Source: Paracoccus halophilus (lineage in GTDB: Bacteria; Pseudomonadota; Alphaproteobacteria; Rhodobacterales; Rhodobacteraceae). From it: 64,000 nt of DNA. Made by a program: the position numbers and the translations under genes. Shown in pieces: positions 24,709-33,835 of this stretch. The notes beneath the pieces were generated by a model that was given only the letters and a program-made list of their open reading frames with translations, searched no databases and was not told where the DNA came from. The stretch's first letter is position 1, and the number at the start of each line of letters is the position of its first letter. The stretch covers positions 62,001 to 126,000 of the forward strand of contig NZ_JRKN01000008.1 of assembly GCF_000763905.1 (NCBI RefSeq). Reading direction: 5' to 3'.

Positions 24709-26049
24709 ATGAATTTCGAGTGGCTGAAACAGATCATGCCGCGCGGGCTTTACGGGCGCGCGGCGCTGATCCTGTTTCTGCCGGTGGTGGTCATCACCAT
24801 CGTGGTGACGGTCATGTTCCTGCAGCGCCACTTCGAGGATGTGACGCGGCAACTGACCCGGGGCGTCGCGGCCGAGGTGGCGCTGGTCGCCGAGCGGATC
24901 GAGACCGCCCCCGATCTCGTCGCGGCCCGGATCGCGGCCGAGCGGCTGACCGGGCCTCTGGGCCTGACGCTGGAATTGCCGGCCGCGCAGGCGGGGCGGG
25001 ATGCGCGGGTGTTTTACGATCTGTCGGGCCGGATCGTCTCGGCCGAGCTTTACGAGCGCGTGCCGGAACTGCGCGCCATCGACCTGAGCGAGTTGCGCGA
25101 GGTGCGCATCACGCTGGCCGGCAAATGGGGCGAATACCGGCTGATCGTGCCGCGCACGCGGGTCAGCGCCTCGAATCCGCATCAGTTGCTGGTGCTGATG
25201 ATCGGGACCTCGCTGCTGATGACGGCGATCGCGACGATCTTTCTGCGCAATCAGCTGCGCCCGATTCGCAGGCTTGCCCGCGCGGCCGAGGAATATGGCA
25301 AGGGCCGGATCGTCCCCTATCGCCCCGCCGGCGCGATCGAGATCCGCAGCGCCGGCACCGCCTTTCTGGAGATGCGCGCCCGGATCGAGCGCCAGATCGA
25401 GCAGCGCAATCAGCTGCTGTCCGGCGTCAGCCACGATCTGCGCACGCCGCTGACGCGGCTGCGGCTGGGCCTGTCGATGCTGAGCGCCGATGCCCCGCCC
25501 GAGCGCGACGAGGTGGCGGCGCTGGAAAGCGATGTCGCGGCCATGGCGACGATGATCGACGCATTTCTGGACCATGCGCGCGAAGCCGCGCAGGACAATC
25601 CGCCCGAGCCCGTGGCTGCGCTGGAATTCCTGCGCGGCATTGTTGCGGATGCGCGGCGTGGCGGGCAGCAGGTGCAATTGCTGACCATCGAAGGTGATGA
25701 AAGCGAGCTTGCGATCTTCAGCCGCGACAGTCTGCGGCGCGCGATCGAGAACCTGATCGGCAATGCCGTCAGCTATGGCGAGCGGGCCGAGATCGAGGGC
25801 GCCCTGGGGCCGGGCTGGTTCCGGGTCTCGGTCGAGGATGACGGACCGGGCATCCCGCCCGAGCGGCGGGAAGAGGCGGTCAGGCCATTTACCCGGCTCG
25901 ACCCCGCGCGGAACCAGAATCGCGGGCAGGGCGTCGGGTTGGGCCTGGCCATTGCCGCCGATATCGCACGCGCCCATGGCGGTCAGCTGCGGCTGGGCGA
26001 CGGCAAGCGCCTGGGCGGCCTGCGCGCCGAGATCGTGATTCCGCGTTAA
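24709..26049 (+). CDS. EnvZ-like sensor histidine kinase
   Basis: 446 residues. Two membrane segments (about 15-40 and 163-183) enclose a periplasmic sensor; a HAMP domain (RNQLRPIRRLARAAEEYG), the phospho-acceptor H-box SGVSHDLRTPLTRLRLGL, N-box (ENLIGNAVSYG), G1 (EDDGPGIP) and G2 (GVGLGLAIA) boxes follow. This is the OmpR-partner EnvZ type. No response regulator is adjacent, so its partner lies elsewhere. Start ATG 24709, about 60 bp after a divergent gene. Confidence 0.9.
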   Translation: MNFEWLKQIMPRGLYGRAALILFLPVVVITIVVTVMFLQRHFEDVTRQLTRGVAAEVALVAERIETAPDLVAARIAAERLTGPLGLTLELPAAQAGRDARVFYDLSGRIVSAELYERVPELRAIDLSELREVRITLAGKWGEYRLIVPRTRVSASNPHQLLVLMIGTSLLMTAIATIFLRNQLRPIRRLARAAEEYGKGRIVPYRPAGAIEIRSAGTAFLEMRARIERQIEQRNQLLSGVSHDLRTPLTRLRLGLSMLSADAPPERDEVAALESDVAAMATMIDAFLDHAREAAQDNPPEPVAALEFLRGIVADARRGGQQVQLLTIEGDESELAIFSRDSLRRAIENLIGNAVSYGERAEIEGALGPGWFRVSVEDDGPGIPPERREEAVRPFTRLDPARNQNRGQGVGLGLAIAADIARAHGGQLRLGDGKRLGGLRAEIVIPR

Positions 26050-26172
26050 GACTGATCCGGTCGCAGAGCATGTCGCGCAGGACTCGGGCCGGGTGCCACG
26101 CGCCCGGCGAACATGGCTGGTCCTCGCAGCCGCCGCCCGCTCTGCGTTTTCCGGGTTCCGGCGCCGGGGCGG

Positions 26173-26949
26173 TCAGTCCTGGCTGTCGTCTCCGCCGCCC
26201 TCCATCGCGGTCTCTTCGCCGGAGCGGTCGCGAAAGCCCTGCGCCACGATGAATTTCTCCGAGGAATCCGCGCGGCTCGCCGGCGGTTTCACATTCGCGA
26301 CCTTGCGGAAATTGCGCTTGAGCAGCGCCTGCATGTCATTCTCGGCACCTCCGGCGAGCACCTTGGCGACAAAGGTGCCGCCGGGTTCCAGCACGTCAAA
26401 GGCCAGCTGTGCGGCCGCCTCGACCAGCGCGACGATGCGCAGGTGATCGGTGCCCTTATGCCCCGAGGACGCCGCCGCCATGTCCGACATCACCACATCC
26501 GCGCGGCCGCCGAGCCATGCCTTGACCTGATCGTCGGCGCCTTCGGTGAGGAAATCCAGCTGATGGATCTCGGCCCCGGCGATGGGATCGACCTCCTGCA
26601 GGTCGATGCCCAGCACCCGGCCGATCTTCTTGCCGGATTTCTCGCCAAGCGCGTTTACCCGCGCCACCGCCACCTGGCACCAGCCACCCGGCGCGCAGCC
26701 CAGATCGACCACCCGCGCGCCGGGCACGAGAAATCGGTACTTGTCGTCAAGCTCGAGGATCTTGTAGGCGGCGCGGCCGCGATAGCCCTCGCGCCGGGCG
26801 CGCGCGACATAGGGGTCGTTCAGCTGCCGCTCAAGCCACAATGTGCTAGATAGCTTGCGCCCCTTGGCCGATTTCACCCGCACGCGCAGATCGCGCTGCC
26901 CCCGGCCCGAGCTTTTCCGCCCCGCGCCCGGCTTTCTGCCCTCAGTCAT
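26173..26949 (-). CDS. rlmE: 23S rRNA (uridine-2'-O-)-methyltransferase
   Basis: FtsJ/RrmJ family: methylates the ribose of U2552 (E. coli numbering) of 23S rRNA late in large-subunit assembly. The 258-residue protein has the SAM site [15 protein letters not shown] and the K-D-K-E tetrad (Lys in RAAYKILEL, Asp in [12 protein letters not shown], Lys in [10 protein letters not shown], Glu in SSEKFIV). ATG 26949 is used; the TTG three codons earlier would overlap the ppx stop. It is cotranscribed with ppx. Confidence 0.95.
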   Translation of the reverse strand: MTEGRKPGAGRKSSGRGQRDLRVRVKSAKGRKLSSTLWLERQLNDPYVARARREGYRGRAAYKILELDDKYRFLVPGARVVDLGCAPGGWCQVAVARVNALGEKSGKKIGRVLGIDLQEVDPIAGAEIHQLDFLTEGADDQVKAWLGGRADVVMSDMAAASSGHKGTDHLRIVALVEAAAQLAFDVLEPGGTFVAKVLAGGAENDMQALLKRNFRKVANVKPPASRADSSEKFIVAQGFRDRSGEETAMEGGGDDSQD

Positions 26950-26950
26950 C

Positions 26951-28075
26951 TCATGCAACCCCGTTCATATCGTCCGGGGCCAGCACCCCATCCTTGACCA
27001 TTTGCGCATATAGCAGCCCCTCGCGCAGGCCGCGATCGGCGACCGAGAGCCGCCGCGTCGGCCAGACCCGCATCAAGGTCTGCAGGATCGCCGCGCCGGA
27101 CATGATCAGCGCGTGACGTTCCCGCCCGATGCGCGGATCGGTGCGGCGCCCCTCGGGGCCCAGTGCCAGATAGTCGCGGATCACCCGGTCGATCTGGGCC
27201 GTGGTCATGGTCAGCCCGTCCACCTTGGTCCGGTCATAGCGGCGCAGGCCCAGATGGCTGGCGGCAACCGTGGTGACGGTGCCCGAAGTGCCGATGATCT
27301 GGAAGTTTTCCTCGACCTCCTGGATCAGCGAATAGGGCGAGAAATCGGCCAGCATTTCCTCGAAATGCCAGGACATCAGGGCAAAGCGGCCCTGGTCGTC
27401 CTCGACATCCTCGAACTGGTCGCGCAGCGTCGCCACGCCGAGCGGCACGCTGATCCAGTCCACGACCCGCGCGCCGCCCGGTCGCGGATCGCCGAAGCCT
27501 TCGCCCAGCCGCATGATGGCGCGCGGGCGGTCCTTGGGATCGACCTCTTCCAGATCGATCCAGACCAGTTCGGTCGACCCGCCACCGATATCGACGATCA
27601 GCAGCTGTTCCGTGCGCTGGCTGACCAGCGGCGCGCAGGAAATCACCGCCAGCCGCGCCTCTTCCTCGGCGCCGATGATTTCCACCGGCAGGCCGGTTTC
27701 GCGCCGGATCATGCGCAGAAAGTCGCGGCTGTTGCGGGCACGGCGACAGGCCTCGGTCGCGACCAGGCGCATGCGCGTGACCTTATGCGATTCCAGCTTG
27801 CGCCGGCACACCTGCAGGGCATGCACCGTCCGCGCCATCGAGGGGCGCGACAGCCTGCCGGACGCCTCGAGGCCGTGGCCCAGCTGGACCGGCTTCGAGA
27901 AACTGTCCACGACCTGAAACTGCCCGCCCGAGGGACGGGCGATCAGCATCCGGCAACTGTTGGTGCCAAGATCCAAGGCCGCATAAAGCGGCCCGTCCTC
28001 GGCCGTGCGGGTGACGAAAGGCTCGACCGTCTTTTTCGGGAACGCGTCCGCACCCGCAGGACGCCTGGGCGCCAT
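26951..28075 (-). CDS. Ppx/GppA family exopolyphosphatase or pppGpp phosphatase
   Basis: 374 residues. The actin/Hsp70-like fold shows the phosphate-binding segment [18 protein letters not shown] near the start, the second phosphate loop [16 protein letters not shown], and GTSGTVTT. It cleaves terminal phosphate from polyphosphate and/or pppGpp; the two activities cannot be separated by sequence. ATG 28075 has GGAGG at a good distance, whereas GTG 28081 does not. Its stop is one base from the rlmE start. Confidence 0.9.
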   Translation of the reverse strand: MAPRRPAGADAFPKKTVEPFVTRTAEDGPLYAALDLGTNSCRMLIARPSGGQFQVVDSFSKPVQLGHGLEASGRLSRPSMARTVHALQVCRRKLESHKVTRMRLVATEACRRARNSRDFLRMIRRETGLPVEIIGAEEEARLAVISCAPLVSQRTEQLLIVDIGGGSTELVWIDLEEVDPKDRPRAIMRLGEGFGDPRPGGARVVDWISVPLGVATLRDQFEDVEDDQGRFALMSWHFEEMLADFSPYSLIQEVEENFQIIGTSGTVTTVAASHLGLRRYDRTKVDGLTMTTAQIDRVIRDYLALGPEGRRTDPRIGRERHALIMSGAAILQTLMRVWPTRRLSVADRGLREGLLYAQMVKDGVLAPDDMNGVA

Positions 28076-28181
28076 GGTCACGCCCTCCGATTACAAGTTG
28101 CCTTCAAACTAACGTGGGGCCGGGGCGCGTTCAAGGGGCTGGCTCTCGACACCGCGGCACGGCGGGGCTATGCCATGCGCC

Positions 28182-28346
28182 ATGATCATGATCGCCGCCT
28201 TCATTCTTGGCGCAGCGGTCGGCTGGGGACGGGCCGCGAAGCGCGGCGGCAACCGGGCCGACAAGCTGCAATATGCCCTCGCCCATGGCATGGCTCTGGC
28301 CGTGCTGGGCCTGTTCCTGACCGTTCTCGTCAGCCGGCTGGGCTGA
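28182..28346 (+). CDS. Small membrane protein (54 residues)
   Basis: MIMIAAFILGAAVGWGRAAK, a basic loop KRGGNRADKLQYALAHG, and a second hydrophobic stretch MALAVLGLFLTVLVSRLG: two membrane segments with positive residues between. The same plan is remembered from Rhodobacteraceae proteins that databases label vaguely. ATG 28188 is an alternative start. It lies between ppx (divergent) and the response-regulator remnant (convergent). Confidence 0.65.
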   Translation: MIMIAAFILGAAVGWGRAAKRGGNRADKLQYALAHGMALAVLGLFLTVLVSRLG

Positions 28347-28395
28347 GGTTCCGGCGCTTTCCCCAAGGCTGGCCGGCCGCAACCTGCGGCCCGAT

Positions 28396-29097
28396 TCACC
28401 CGATCTCGGCGAGAAAGATATAGCCCGCGCCGTAGATGGTCTTGATCAGGCGGGGGTTTTTCGGATCCTCGCCCAGCTTGGTGCGCAGCCGTGAGATTCG
28501 GACATCCATGGCCCGGTCGAAACTGTCGCCGGCGGCGCCGCCCAGGGTTTCAAGCATCTGGTTGCGGGTGATCAGGCGGCGCGGGTTGTCGGTGAACATG
28601 CGCAGCACCTCGGCCTCGGCATGGCTCAGCGGGGTCTCGGCGCCGTCGGGGGCGGTCAGCGCGTAGCGGTCGAAATCGGCGGTCCAGCCGGCAAAACGGA
28701 CCGTCCCGCCGGCGCGACCCTGCGGCTGCGCGGGCTAGCGCAGGCGGGCGCGGATCCGGGCCACCACCTCGGCCGGCTCGAAGGGCTTGATGATGTAATC
28801 GTCGGCGCCCAGTTCCAGCCCGGTCACCCTGTCCTGCACCTGCGCCCGCCCCGAGATGATGATGATCGCGGCACCGGATTCGGTCGCCAGCCGGTGGACC
28901 AGCGCCAGCCCGTCGCGGTCGGGCAGGCCCAGATCGATCAGGCAGGCATCGGGGGTGATGCGGCGCAGCGCCGCCTCGAACTCGGTGGCGCGGGCAAAAC
29001 CCGCCGTGCGGAATCCGGCTTCCTGGAGGGCGGCGGCCAGCAGCCGGCGAATCTCCGGCTCGTCGTCGAGAATGGCGATCAGGGGCGCGTCGGTCAT
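28396..29097 (-). pseudogene. OmpR-type response regulator interrupted by an in-frame TAG
   Basis: The receiver domain (120 residues, with DDEPE, the phospho-Asp in CLIDLGLPDRDG and IIKPF) ends in TAG at 28735-28737. The same frame then continues without a break through a complete DNA-binding winged helix (LSHAEAEVLRMF, RAMDVRISRLRTKLGEDPKN, KTIYGAGYIFLAE) to TGA 28396. A single base change to a normal codon would restore a 233-residue regulator. As it stands only the receiver is made. Cotranscribed with the sensor kinase upstream of it. Confidence 0.85.
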
Positions 29098-30980
29098 GGG
29101 CGGTCCGTGGCTGCTGCGGCCTCGGCAAGCGCGGCGGCAAGGCGGGCCGGGGTGAAGGGTTTGGTCAGCACCGGCCCCGGCGCGCGCGCGCGCAGCGGAT
29201 CGCCCGGCGGCAGCGAGGTCATCAGCACCAGCGGCAGCGGCCCGGCAAGGTCGAACCCCATGCCATCGCCCAGCTGGATATCCGACAGAATCATGGTCAG
29301 GCCGGGCAGGTCGGTCATGCCGCGCGCCTCGGTCAGGCTGGCCGCCTCGATCACCGCATGTCCGAGGCCGGTCAGCTGACTGCGGATGCCATGGCGGACC
29401 GCGTCGTCATCCTCGACCAGCAGCAGCATCTGGCGCGTGACCGGGCGCAGCGGCAGGCGCAGCGTCACGCGGGCGCCCTGTGCGGTATTGCTCAGCCGCA
29501 TCGTACCGCCGGCCAGCTTGGTCTGGTCATAGACCATCGACAGGCCAAGCCCCGAGCCGCCGCCAGCTTTCTTGGTCGAGAAGAAGGGTTCGGTGCCGCG
29601 CCGCAGGGCTTCGTCCGAGAAACCGGGGCCGGTATCGCCCACCGAGATGCCGATCCAGTCACCACGCGCGCGGGCGAGAATCTCGATCTGGCCCGGCCCG
29701 GCCATTGCCGCATTGGCGTTCAGGATCAGGTTCAGCAACGAGTCCTGCAGCCCCTCGGGGTCCAGAAGCAGCGGCAATGCGGGCAGGTCGGTGCTGACCG
29801 TCAGGCGCGTCCCCTCGTCCAGCGACGGGGTGGCCAGCGCCACCACCTCCGCGAGCAGCCGCGGCAGGTCGACCGGCTGCAGGCTGACCTCGCGCGGCAG
29901 GCTGATTCGTGACAGCCGACCCAGCAGTGTCGCGCCGCGCCGCGCGGCGGCCAGCGTCGCCTGCACATCGTCAGCCGCGTCTTGGGGCAGATCCATGGCC
30001 GCCAGCCGGCCCTGCAGCCCCAGGATAATGGTCAGCAGGTTGCCGAAATCATGCGCCAGCCCCGAGGTCAGTTGCGCGGCGATGCTGCGCTTGCTGGCAT
30101 GGGACAGGGCCTCGCGGGCCTGTACCTCGTCACTGACATCGGTGGACAGGACATAGACGCCATTGCCGGCCGAATCGGGGGTGAGCGCGATGCGGATGCG
30201 CCGCCCCGAGACCGGATGCGTGATCTCGAAAACCTGCGGATCGCCTGCCAGGGCGCGGTCGATATGGGGTTTCAGCGCGGTGAAGGTCTCGGCGCCCAGG
30301 GCCTCCTCGACCGTCCGGCCGATGATCCGCTCGGCGGCGCCCGGAAAGATCGAGGGCTGCCGCCGGTTCGAGAAGCTGTAGCGGTAATCCGCATCCACAT
30401 GGGCGATATGGGCGGGCAACATTTCGGTGACCTGCCGGGTGCGCGCCTCGGTCCGGGTCAGGATGTGCTGCGCCTCTTGCAGGGCGGCGTTGGCGGCGGC
30501 CATCTGGCGGTTGGCGGCGGCCAGCCGCTCGGCATGGTCCAGCACCTGACCGCTAAGCTTTTCCGAACGCGCGCGCAGCAGCGCCTCCTGTCGCTTGGTG
30601 CCGGTGATGTCGGTATAGACGGCGATCCAGCCGCCCTGATCCAGCGGCGCGCCCTCGACCGCGATCCAGCTGCCGTCCGGGCGGGCGCGTTCGAAATAAT
30701 GCGGCTGGAAGGCGCGCGCCTGCTCGACCCGCATCCGGACGGCGGCCTCGGGATCGTCCTGCGGGCCGTATTCGCCGCGCCCGACCATGTAGCGGATGGT
30801 ATCCTCGAAGCTGGTGCCGGGCTGGGTCAGGTGGTCGGGCAGGGCGAACATGGTCCGGTATTGCCGGTTCGATACGGCAAGGCGCAGATCGGCGTCAAAG
30901 ATCGACAGCGCCTGACCGATGAGGTTGAGGCCAGAGCGGGTCAGATCGGCGCGCAATTCCTCGGGGGTCACGGGCGGCAC
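29094..30980 (-). CDS. Hybrid sensor histidine kinase with PAS domains
   Basis: 628 residues, no membrane segment: an N-terminal PAS-type domain (about 13-130, ALSIFDADLRLAVSNRQYRT), a coiled coil, a second PAS (about 175-285), an H-box of the HDFGNLL type (ASGLAHDFGNLL-like at SGLAHDFGNLLTIIL), an ATPase domain (NLILNANAAM, VGDTGPGFS, GGGSGLGLSMV), and a C-terminal receiver (LLLVEDDDAV, LILSDIQLGDGMG-like, LTKPF). A cytosolic sensor of a metabolite is likely. GTG start at 30980. Overlaps the regulator by 4 bp. Confidence 0.88.
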   Translation of the reverse strand: MPPVTPEELRADLTRSGLNLIGQALSIFDADLRLAVSNRQYRTMFALPDHLTQPGTSFEDTIRYMVGRGEYGPQDDPEAAVRMRVEQARAFQPHYFERARPDGSWIAVEGAPLDQGGWIAVYTDITGTKRQEALLRARSEKLSGQVLDHAERLAAANRQMAAANAALQEAQHILTRTEARTRQVTEMLPAHIAHVDADYRYSFSNRRQPSIFPGAAERIIGRTVEEALGAETFTALKPHIDRALAGDPQVFEITHPVSGRRIRIALTPDSAGNGVYVLSTDVSDEVQAREALSHASKRSIAAQLTSGLAHDFGNLLTIILGLQGRLAAMDLPQDAADDVQATLAAARRGATLLGRLSRISLPREVSLQPVDLPRLLAEVVALATPSLDEGTRLTVSTDLPALPLLLDPEGLQDSLLNLILNANAAMAGPGQIEILARARGDWIGISVGDTGPGFSDEALRRGTEPFFSTKKAGGGSGLGLSMVYDQTKLAGGTMRLSNTAQGARVTLRLPLRPVTRQMLLLVEDDDAVRHGIRSQLTGLGHAVIEAASLTEARGMTDLPGLTMILSDIQLGDGMGFDLAGPLPLVLMTSLPPGDPLRARAPGPVLTKPFTPARLAAALAEAAAATDRP

Positions 30981-31191
30981 CGACCCGCGATCGCGCTTTC
31001 CTGCCTGTCACCAGCGGCCATCCTCATCCTCCCGCAGGCAGCGATACCATTGTGCAGGGGGGGCGCGAAAGCCTTGTAACATTTCGTTGGATTGCTGAAA
31101 AACTGCCGCAAGGATTGCCGGCAACAGTGGCCGCGTCCGGCACGGGGGGCCGGACGCCGCGGCCCGAAAGCCGTGCGATATGGGAGGGGTT
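30981..31191. promoter_or_regulatory. Divergent promoter region of the kinase and the ligase/transporter operon
   Basis: About 210 bp between two outward-facing genes. It should hold the operator of the two-component system. No repeat clear enough to propose as a binding site was found. Confidence 0.45.
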
Positions 31192-31306
31192 ATGACGGAT
31201 CGGCAGGCGCCGCAGGGCGAATTGCATTCGATTCCGGCGCTGCTGGTGCGGAATGCCAGCCGCTTTGGCAACCGGCCCGCCTGGCGTGAAAAGGAGTTCG
31301 GCATCT
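31192..31306 (+). pseudogene. N-terminal stump of an acyl-CoA ligase (AMP-binding)
   Basis: 38 codons, MTDRQAPQGELHSIPALLVR then NASRFGNRPAWREKEFGI, match the start of long-chain/aromatic AMP-dependent acyl-CoA ligases. A GGGAGG ribosome-binding site is intact. The IS begins at 31307 inside the codon after FGI and the rest of the gene is missing from the window. Confidence 0.75.
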
Positions 31307-31362
31307 TGATCCTCCCCCGTTGAAGTGGTCCGCCGTTATTATGAGGAAACGGAGGATCAGAG

Positions 31363-31641
31363 ATGGCAAACAAGCGACCGAAGCCGGAAGAGATTGTTTC
31401 GAAGTTGCGGCAAGTTGAGGTTCTGATGGGGCAAGGGATGTCTCGTCTGGATGCGATCAGGAGGATTGGCGTTGTCGAACAGACCTATTACCGCTGGCGC
31501 CAGAAGTATGGTGGGATGGGCGTGGACCAGCTTAAGGAACTGAAGCGGCTACAGCAGGAAAATGATCGACTTCGACGTGCGGTGTCGGACCTGACGCTGG
31601 ACAAGCTGATCTTGACGGAAGCTGCACGGGGAAACTACTGA
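31363..31641 (+). CDS. IS3-family transposase, OrfA
   Basis: 92 residues. HTH_Tnp_1-type helix-turn-helix (PEEIVSKLRQVEVLMGQGMS and then VVEQTYYRWRQKYGGM), followed by a leucine-zipper-like helix LKELKRLQQENDRLRRAVSD. The slippery heptamer GGGAAAC at 31629-31635, in phase G GGA AAC, lies just before the stop and would allow -1 shifting into OrfB. Confidence 0.93.
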   Translation: MANKRPKPEEIVSKLRQVEVLMGQGMSRLDAIRRIGVVEQTYYRWRQKYGGMGVDQLKELKRLQQENDRLRRAVSDLTLDKLILTEAARGNY

Positions 31642-32526
31642 GCCCCTCGCGCCGCCGGGCGTGCATCGATCATGTTCGTGGTGAGCTGGGCATTTCCGAA
31701 CGCCGGGCCTGCCGGGTGCTTCGGCAGCATCGTTCAACGCAGCGCAAGCTGCCGAGAGGTCGGGCAGACGAAGACCGGCTGGTCGCGGACATGATCGAAC
31801 TGGCGCGGCAATACGGCCGCTATGGTTATCGCAGGATTGCGGCGCTGTTGCGCGATGCCGGCTGGCGGGTGAACGACAAGCGTGTTGAGCGCTTATGGCG
31901 TCGTGGGGGGCTGAAAGTGCCAACAAAACAACCGAAGAAAGGTCGGCTATGGCTGAATGACGGACCCTGCGTCCGGCTCCGGCCGGAATACCGCGACCAT
32001 GCCTGGTCCTATGATTTCGTCCATTGCCGGACCGACGATGGCAAAGCGTTCAGGACGCTGAACATCCCGGATGAACACAGCCGCGAATGCCTGACGATCC
32101 GGGTCAGGCGCAGGTTGAACTCAACCGACGTGATAGATGCGTTGAGCGACCTGTTCATTTTGCGCGGCGTCCCTGCCTTCATCCGCTCAGACAACGGCCC
32201 GGAATTCATCGCCCAGGCCGTCCGCGATTGGATCGCAGCCGTCGGGGCGAAGACGGCCTGTATCGAACCCGGCTCACCCTGCGAGAACGGTTTCGCGTGC
32301 TCACTCGGACCAGTGGCGTTCACACGCTCAATGCGAGAGCTTCAAGGCCCGTTTCCGCGACGAGTTGCTGAACGGAGAGGTCTTCTACAGCCTCAGCGAG
32401 GCGCAAATCATCATCGAAGCATGGAGAAAGCACTACAACACACAACGGCCACACAGCGCTCTGGGCTACCGCCCACCGGCCCCCGAAACCATCGTCCCGA
32501 TGGACCAAAGGCCGGTCATGCACTAA
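31638..32526 (+). pseudogene. IS3-family transposase OrfB, disrupted
   Basis: The frame after the slip reads LSPSRRRACIDHVRGELGIS and then the integrase core with DFVHCRTDDGK and the second Asp in FIRSDNGPEFI. At about 32295-32335 about 41 nt stand where 4 are expected, a net gain of 37 that throws the frame. The remaining sequence CESFKARFRDELLNGEVFYS, with the third catalytic residue (Glu), and HYNTQRPHSALGYRPPAPE are in another frame to the TAA at 32524-32526. Confidence 0.85.
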
Positions 32527-32560
32527 CTTTCAAATTGGACCACTAAAGCGGGGCCGATCA

Positions 32561-32945
32561 CGGCCAGCATCTCGGCTCGGCGGTCTATTCGCGCGGCATG
32601 TATGCCGCCGTCGTCATCGCCGAGGCGATCCGCAAGGCGCAGGACCTGGCCGGCACCTCGGCCATCAATCCCGAACAGCTGCGCGACGGCTTCGAGCAGC
32701 TGGAGATCACCGCCGAGCGACTGACCGAGATCGGCTTGCCCGATTTCGGCCCGGCCTTCGCGATGAGCTGCGAGAACCACGGCGGCAACGGCATGGCCCG
32801 CGTCCAGCAATGGGACGCGGACGCGCAGAAATGGACCCTGATCACCGAGTTCACCGAACCCGATCAGGACATCCTCGCGCCGCTGATCGCCGAGGACAGC
32901 GAGGCCTATGCCAAGGAAGCCGGCATCACCCCGCGCGACTGCTGA
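32561..32945 (+). pseudogene. C-terminal half of a branched-chain amino-acid-type substrate-binding protein
   Basis: In-frame from the IS border: HGQHLGSAVYSRGMYAAVVI, then NPEQLRDGFEQLEITAERL, ending EDSEAYAKEAGITPRDC. This fits the last third of LivJ/LivK-type periplasmic binding proteins. It has no start or signal peptide; the first part and the permease genes that normally precede it are missing. Confidence 0.75.
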
Positions 32946-33002
32946 TCCCCTGCGCCCGGCGGCCTTTCGCGCCGCCGGGTTCTTCCGAACCGGAGAACCG
33001 AC

Positions 33003-33824
33003 ATGCTGGATGCCGCGAACGACGAAGGCCTGCTGGAAGTCAACAATATCGAGGTGATCTACAACCACGTCATCCTGGTGCTGAAGGGTGTCAGCCTGTC
33101 GGTGCCCAAGGGCGGGATCACCGCGCTGCTGGGCGGCAACGGCGCCGGCAAGACCACGACGCTCAAGGCGATCTCGAACCTGCTGGCCAGCGAACGCGGC
33201 GAGGTGACCAAGGGCAGCATCACCTATCGCGGAGAAAGGGTGGCCGATCTGAACCCCGCCGCGCTGGTCAGGAAGGGCGTCATCCAGGTGATGGAGGGGC
33301 GGCACTGTTTCGAGCATCTGACGGTCGAAGAAAACCTTCTGACCGGAGCCTATACGCGGCGCGACGGCGCGGCGGCGGTCAGGCGCGATCTCGACATGGT
33401 CTATGACTATTTCCCGCGCCTGAAAGAGCGCCGCAAGAGCCAGGCCGGTTATACCTCGGGTGGCGAGCAGCAGATGGTGGCGATGGGCCGCGCGCTGATG
33501 TCGCGTCCCGAGACGATCCTGCTGGACGAGCCCAGCATGGGCCTTGCGCCGCAACTGGTCGAGCAGATCTTCGAGATCGTCAAGGCCGTGAACGAGGGCG
33601 AGGGCGTGACCTTCCTGCTGGCCGAACAGAACACGAATGTCGCGCTGCGCTATGCCCATTACGGCTATATCCTCGAAAATGGCCGGGTGGTGATGGACGG
33701 ACCCGCCGCGCAGCTGCGCGAGAATCCCGATGTCAAGGAATTCTACCTGGGCATGTCGGACGAGGGGCGCAAATCCTTCCGCGACGTGCGCAGCTATCGC
33801 CGCCGCAAGCGCTGGCTGGCCTGA
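33003..33824 (+). CDS. Branched-chain amino-acid-type ABC transporter ATPase (LivF-like)
   Basis: 273 residues. Walker A GGNGAGKTT at 44-52, signature TSGGEQQMVAMGRAL, Walker B TILLDEPSMGL, all in the LivF subfamily style. It should power an amino-acid or aromatic-acid importer with LivG, LivH and LivM, but none of those is in the window: they appear to be lost with the IS event. The last 20 residues (RSYRRRKRWLA) form a basic tail that extends past the usual family end. Confidence 0.85.
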   Translation: MLDAANDEGLLEVNNIEVIYNHVILVLKGVSLSVPKGGITALLGGNGAGKTTTLKAISNLLASERGEVTKGSITYRGERVADLNPAALVRKGVIQVMEGRHCFEHLTVEENLLTGAYTRRDGAAAVRRDLDMVYDYFPRLKERRKSQAGYTSGGEQQMVAMGRALMSRPETILLDEPSMGLAPQLVEQIFEIVKAVNEGEGVTFLLAEQNTNVALRYAHYGYILENGRVVMDGPAAQLRENPDVKEFYLGMSDEGRKSFRDVRSYRRRKRWLA

Positions 33825-33835
33825 GGAGCTCTGCC

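Larger units (their letters stand above)
31307..32560 (+). mobile_element. IS3-family insertion sequence (IS407-like)
   Basis: About 1254 bp. The ends are imperfect inverted repeats: left TGATCCTCCCCC then AGTGGTCC, right (reversed) TGATCGGCCCC then AGTGGTCC. It carries two frames joined by a -1 slip as in the IS3 family. No target duplication is seen: the left flank ends CATCT and the right flank begins CGGCCAG. The second frame is broken by an insertion, so this copy cannot move by itself. Confidence 0.88.

Noticed and set aside
32010..32323. A reverse-strand frame of about 100 residues in the IS
   Set aside because: Shadow of the transposase gene.
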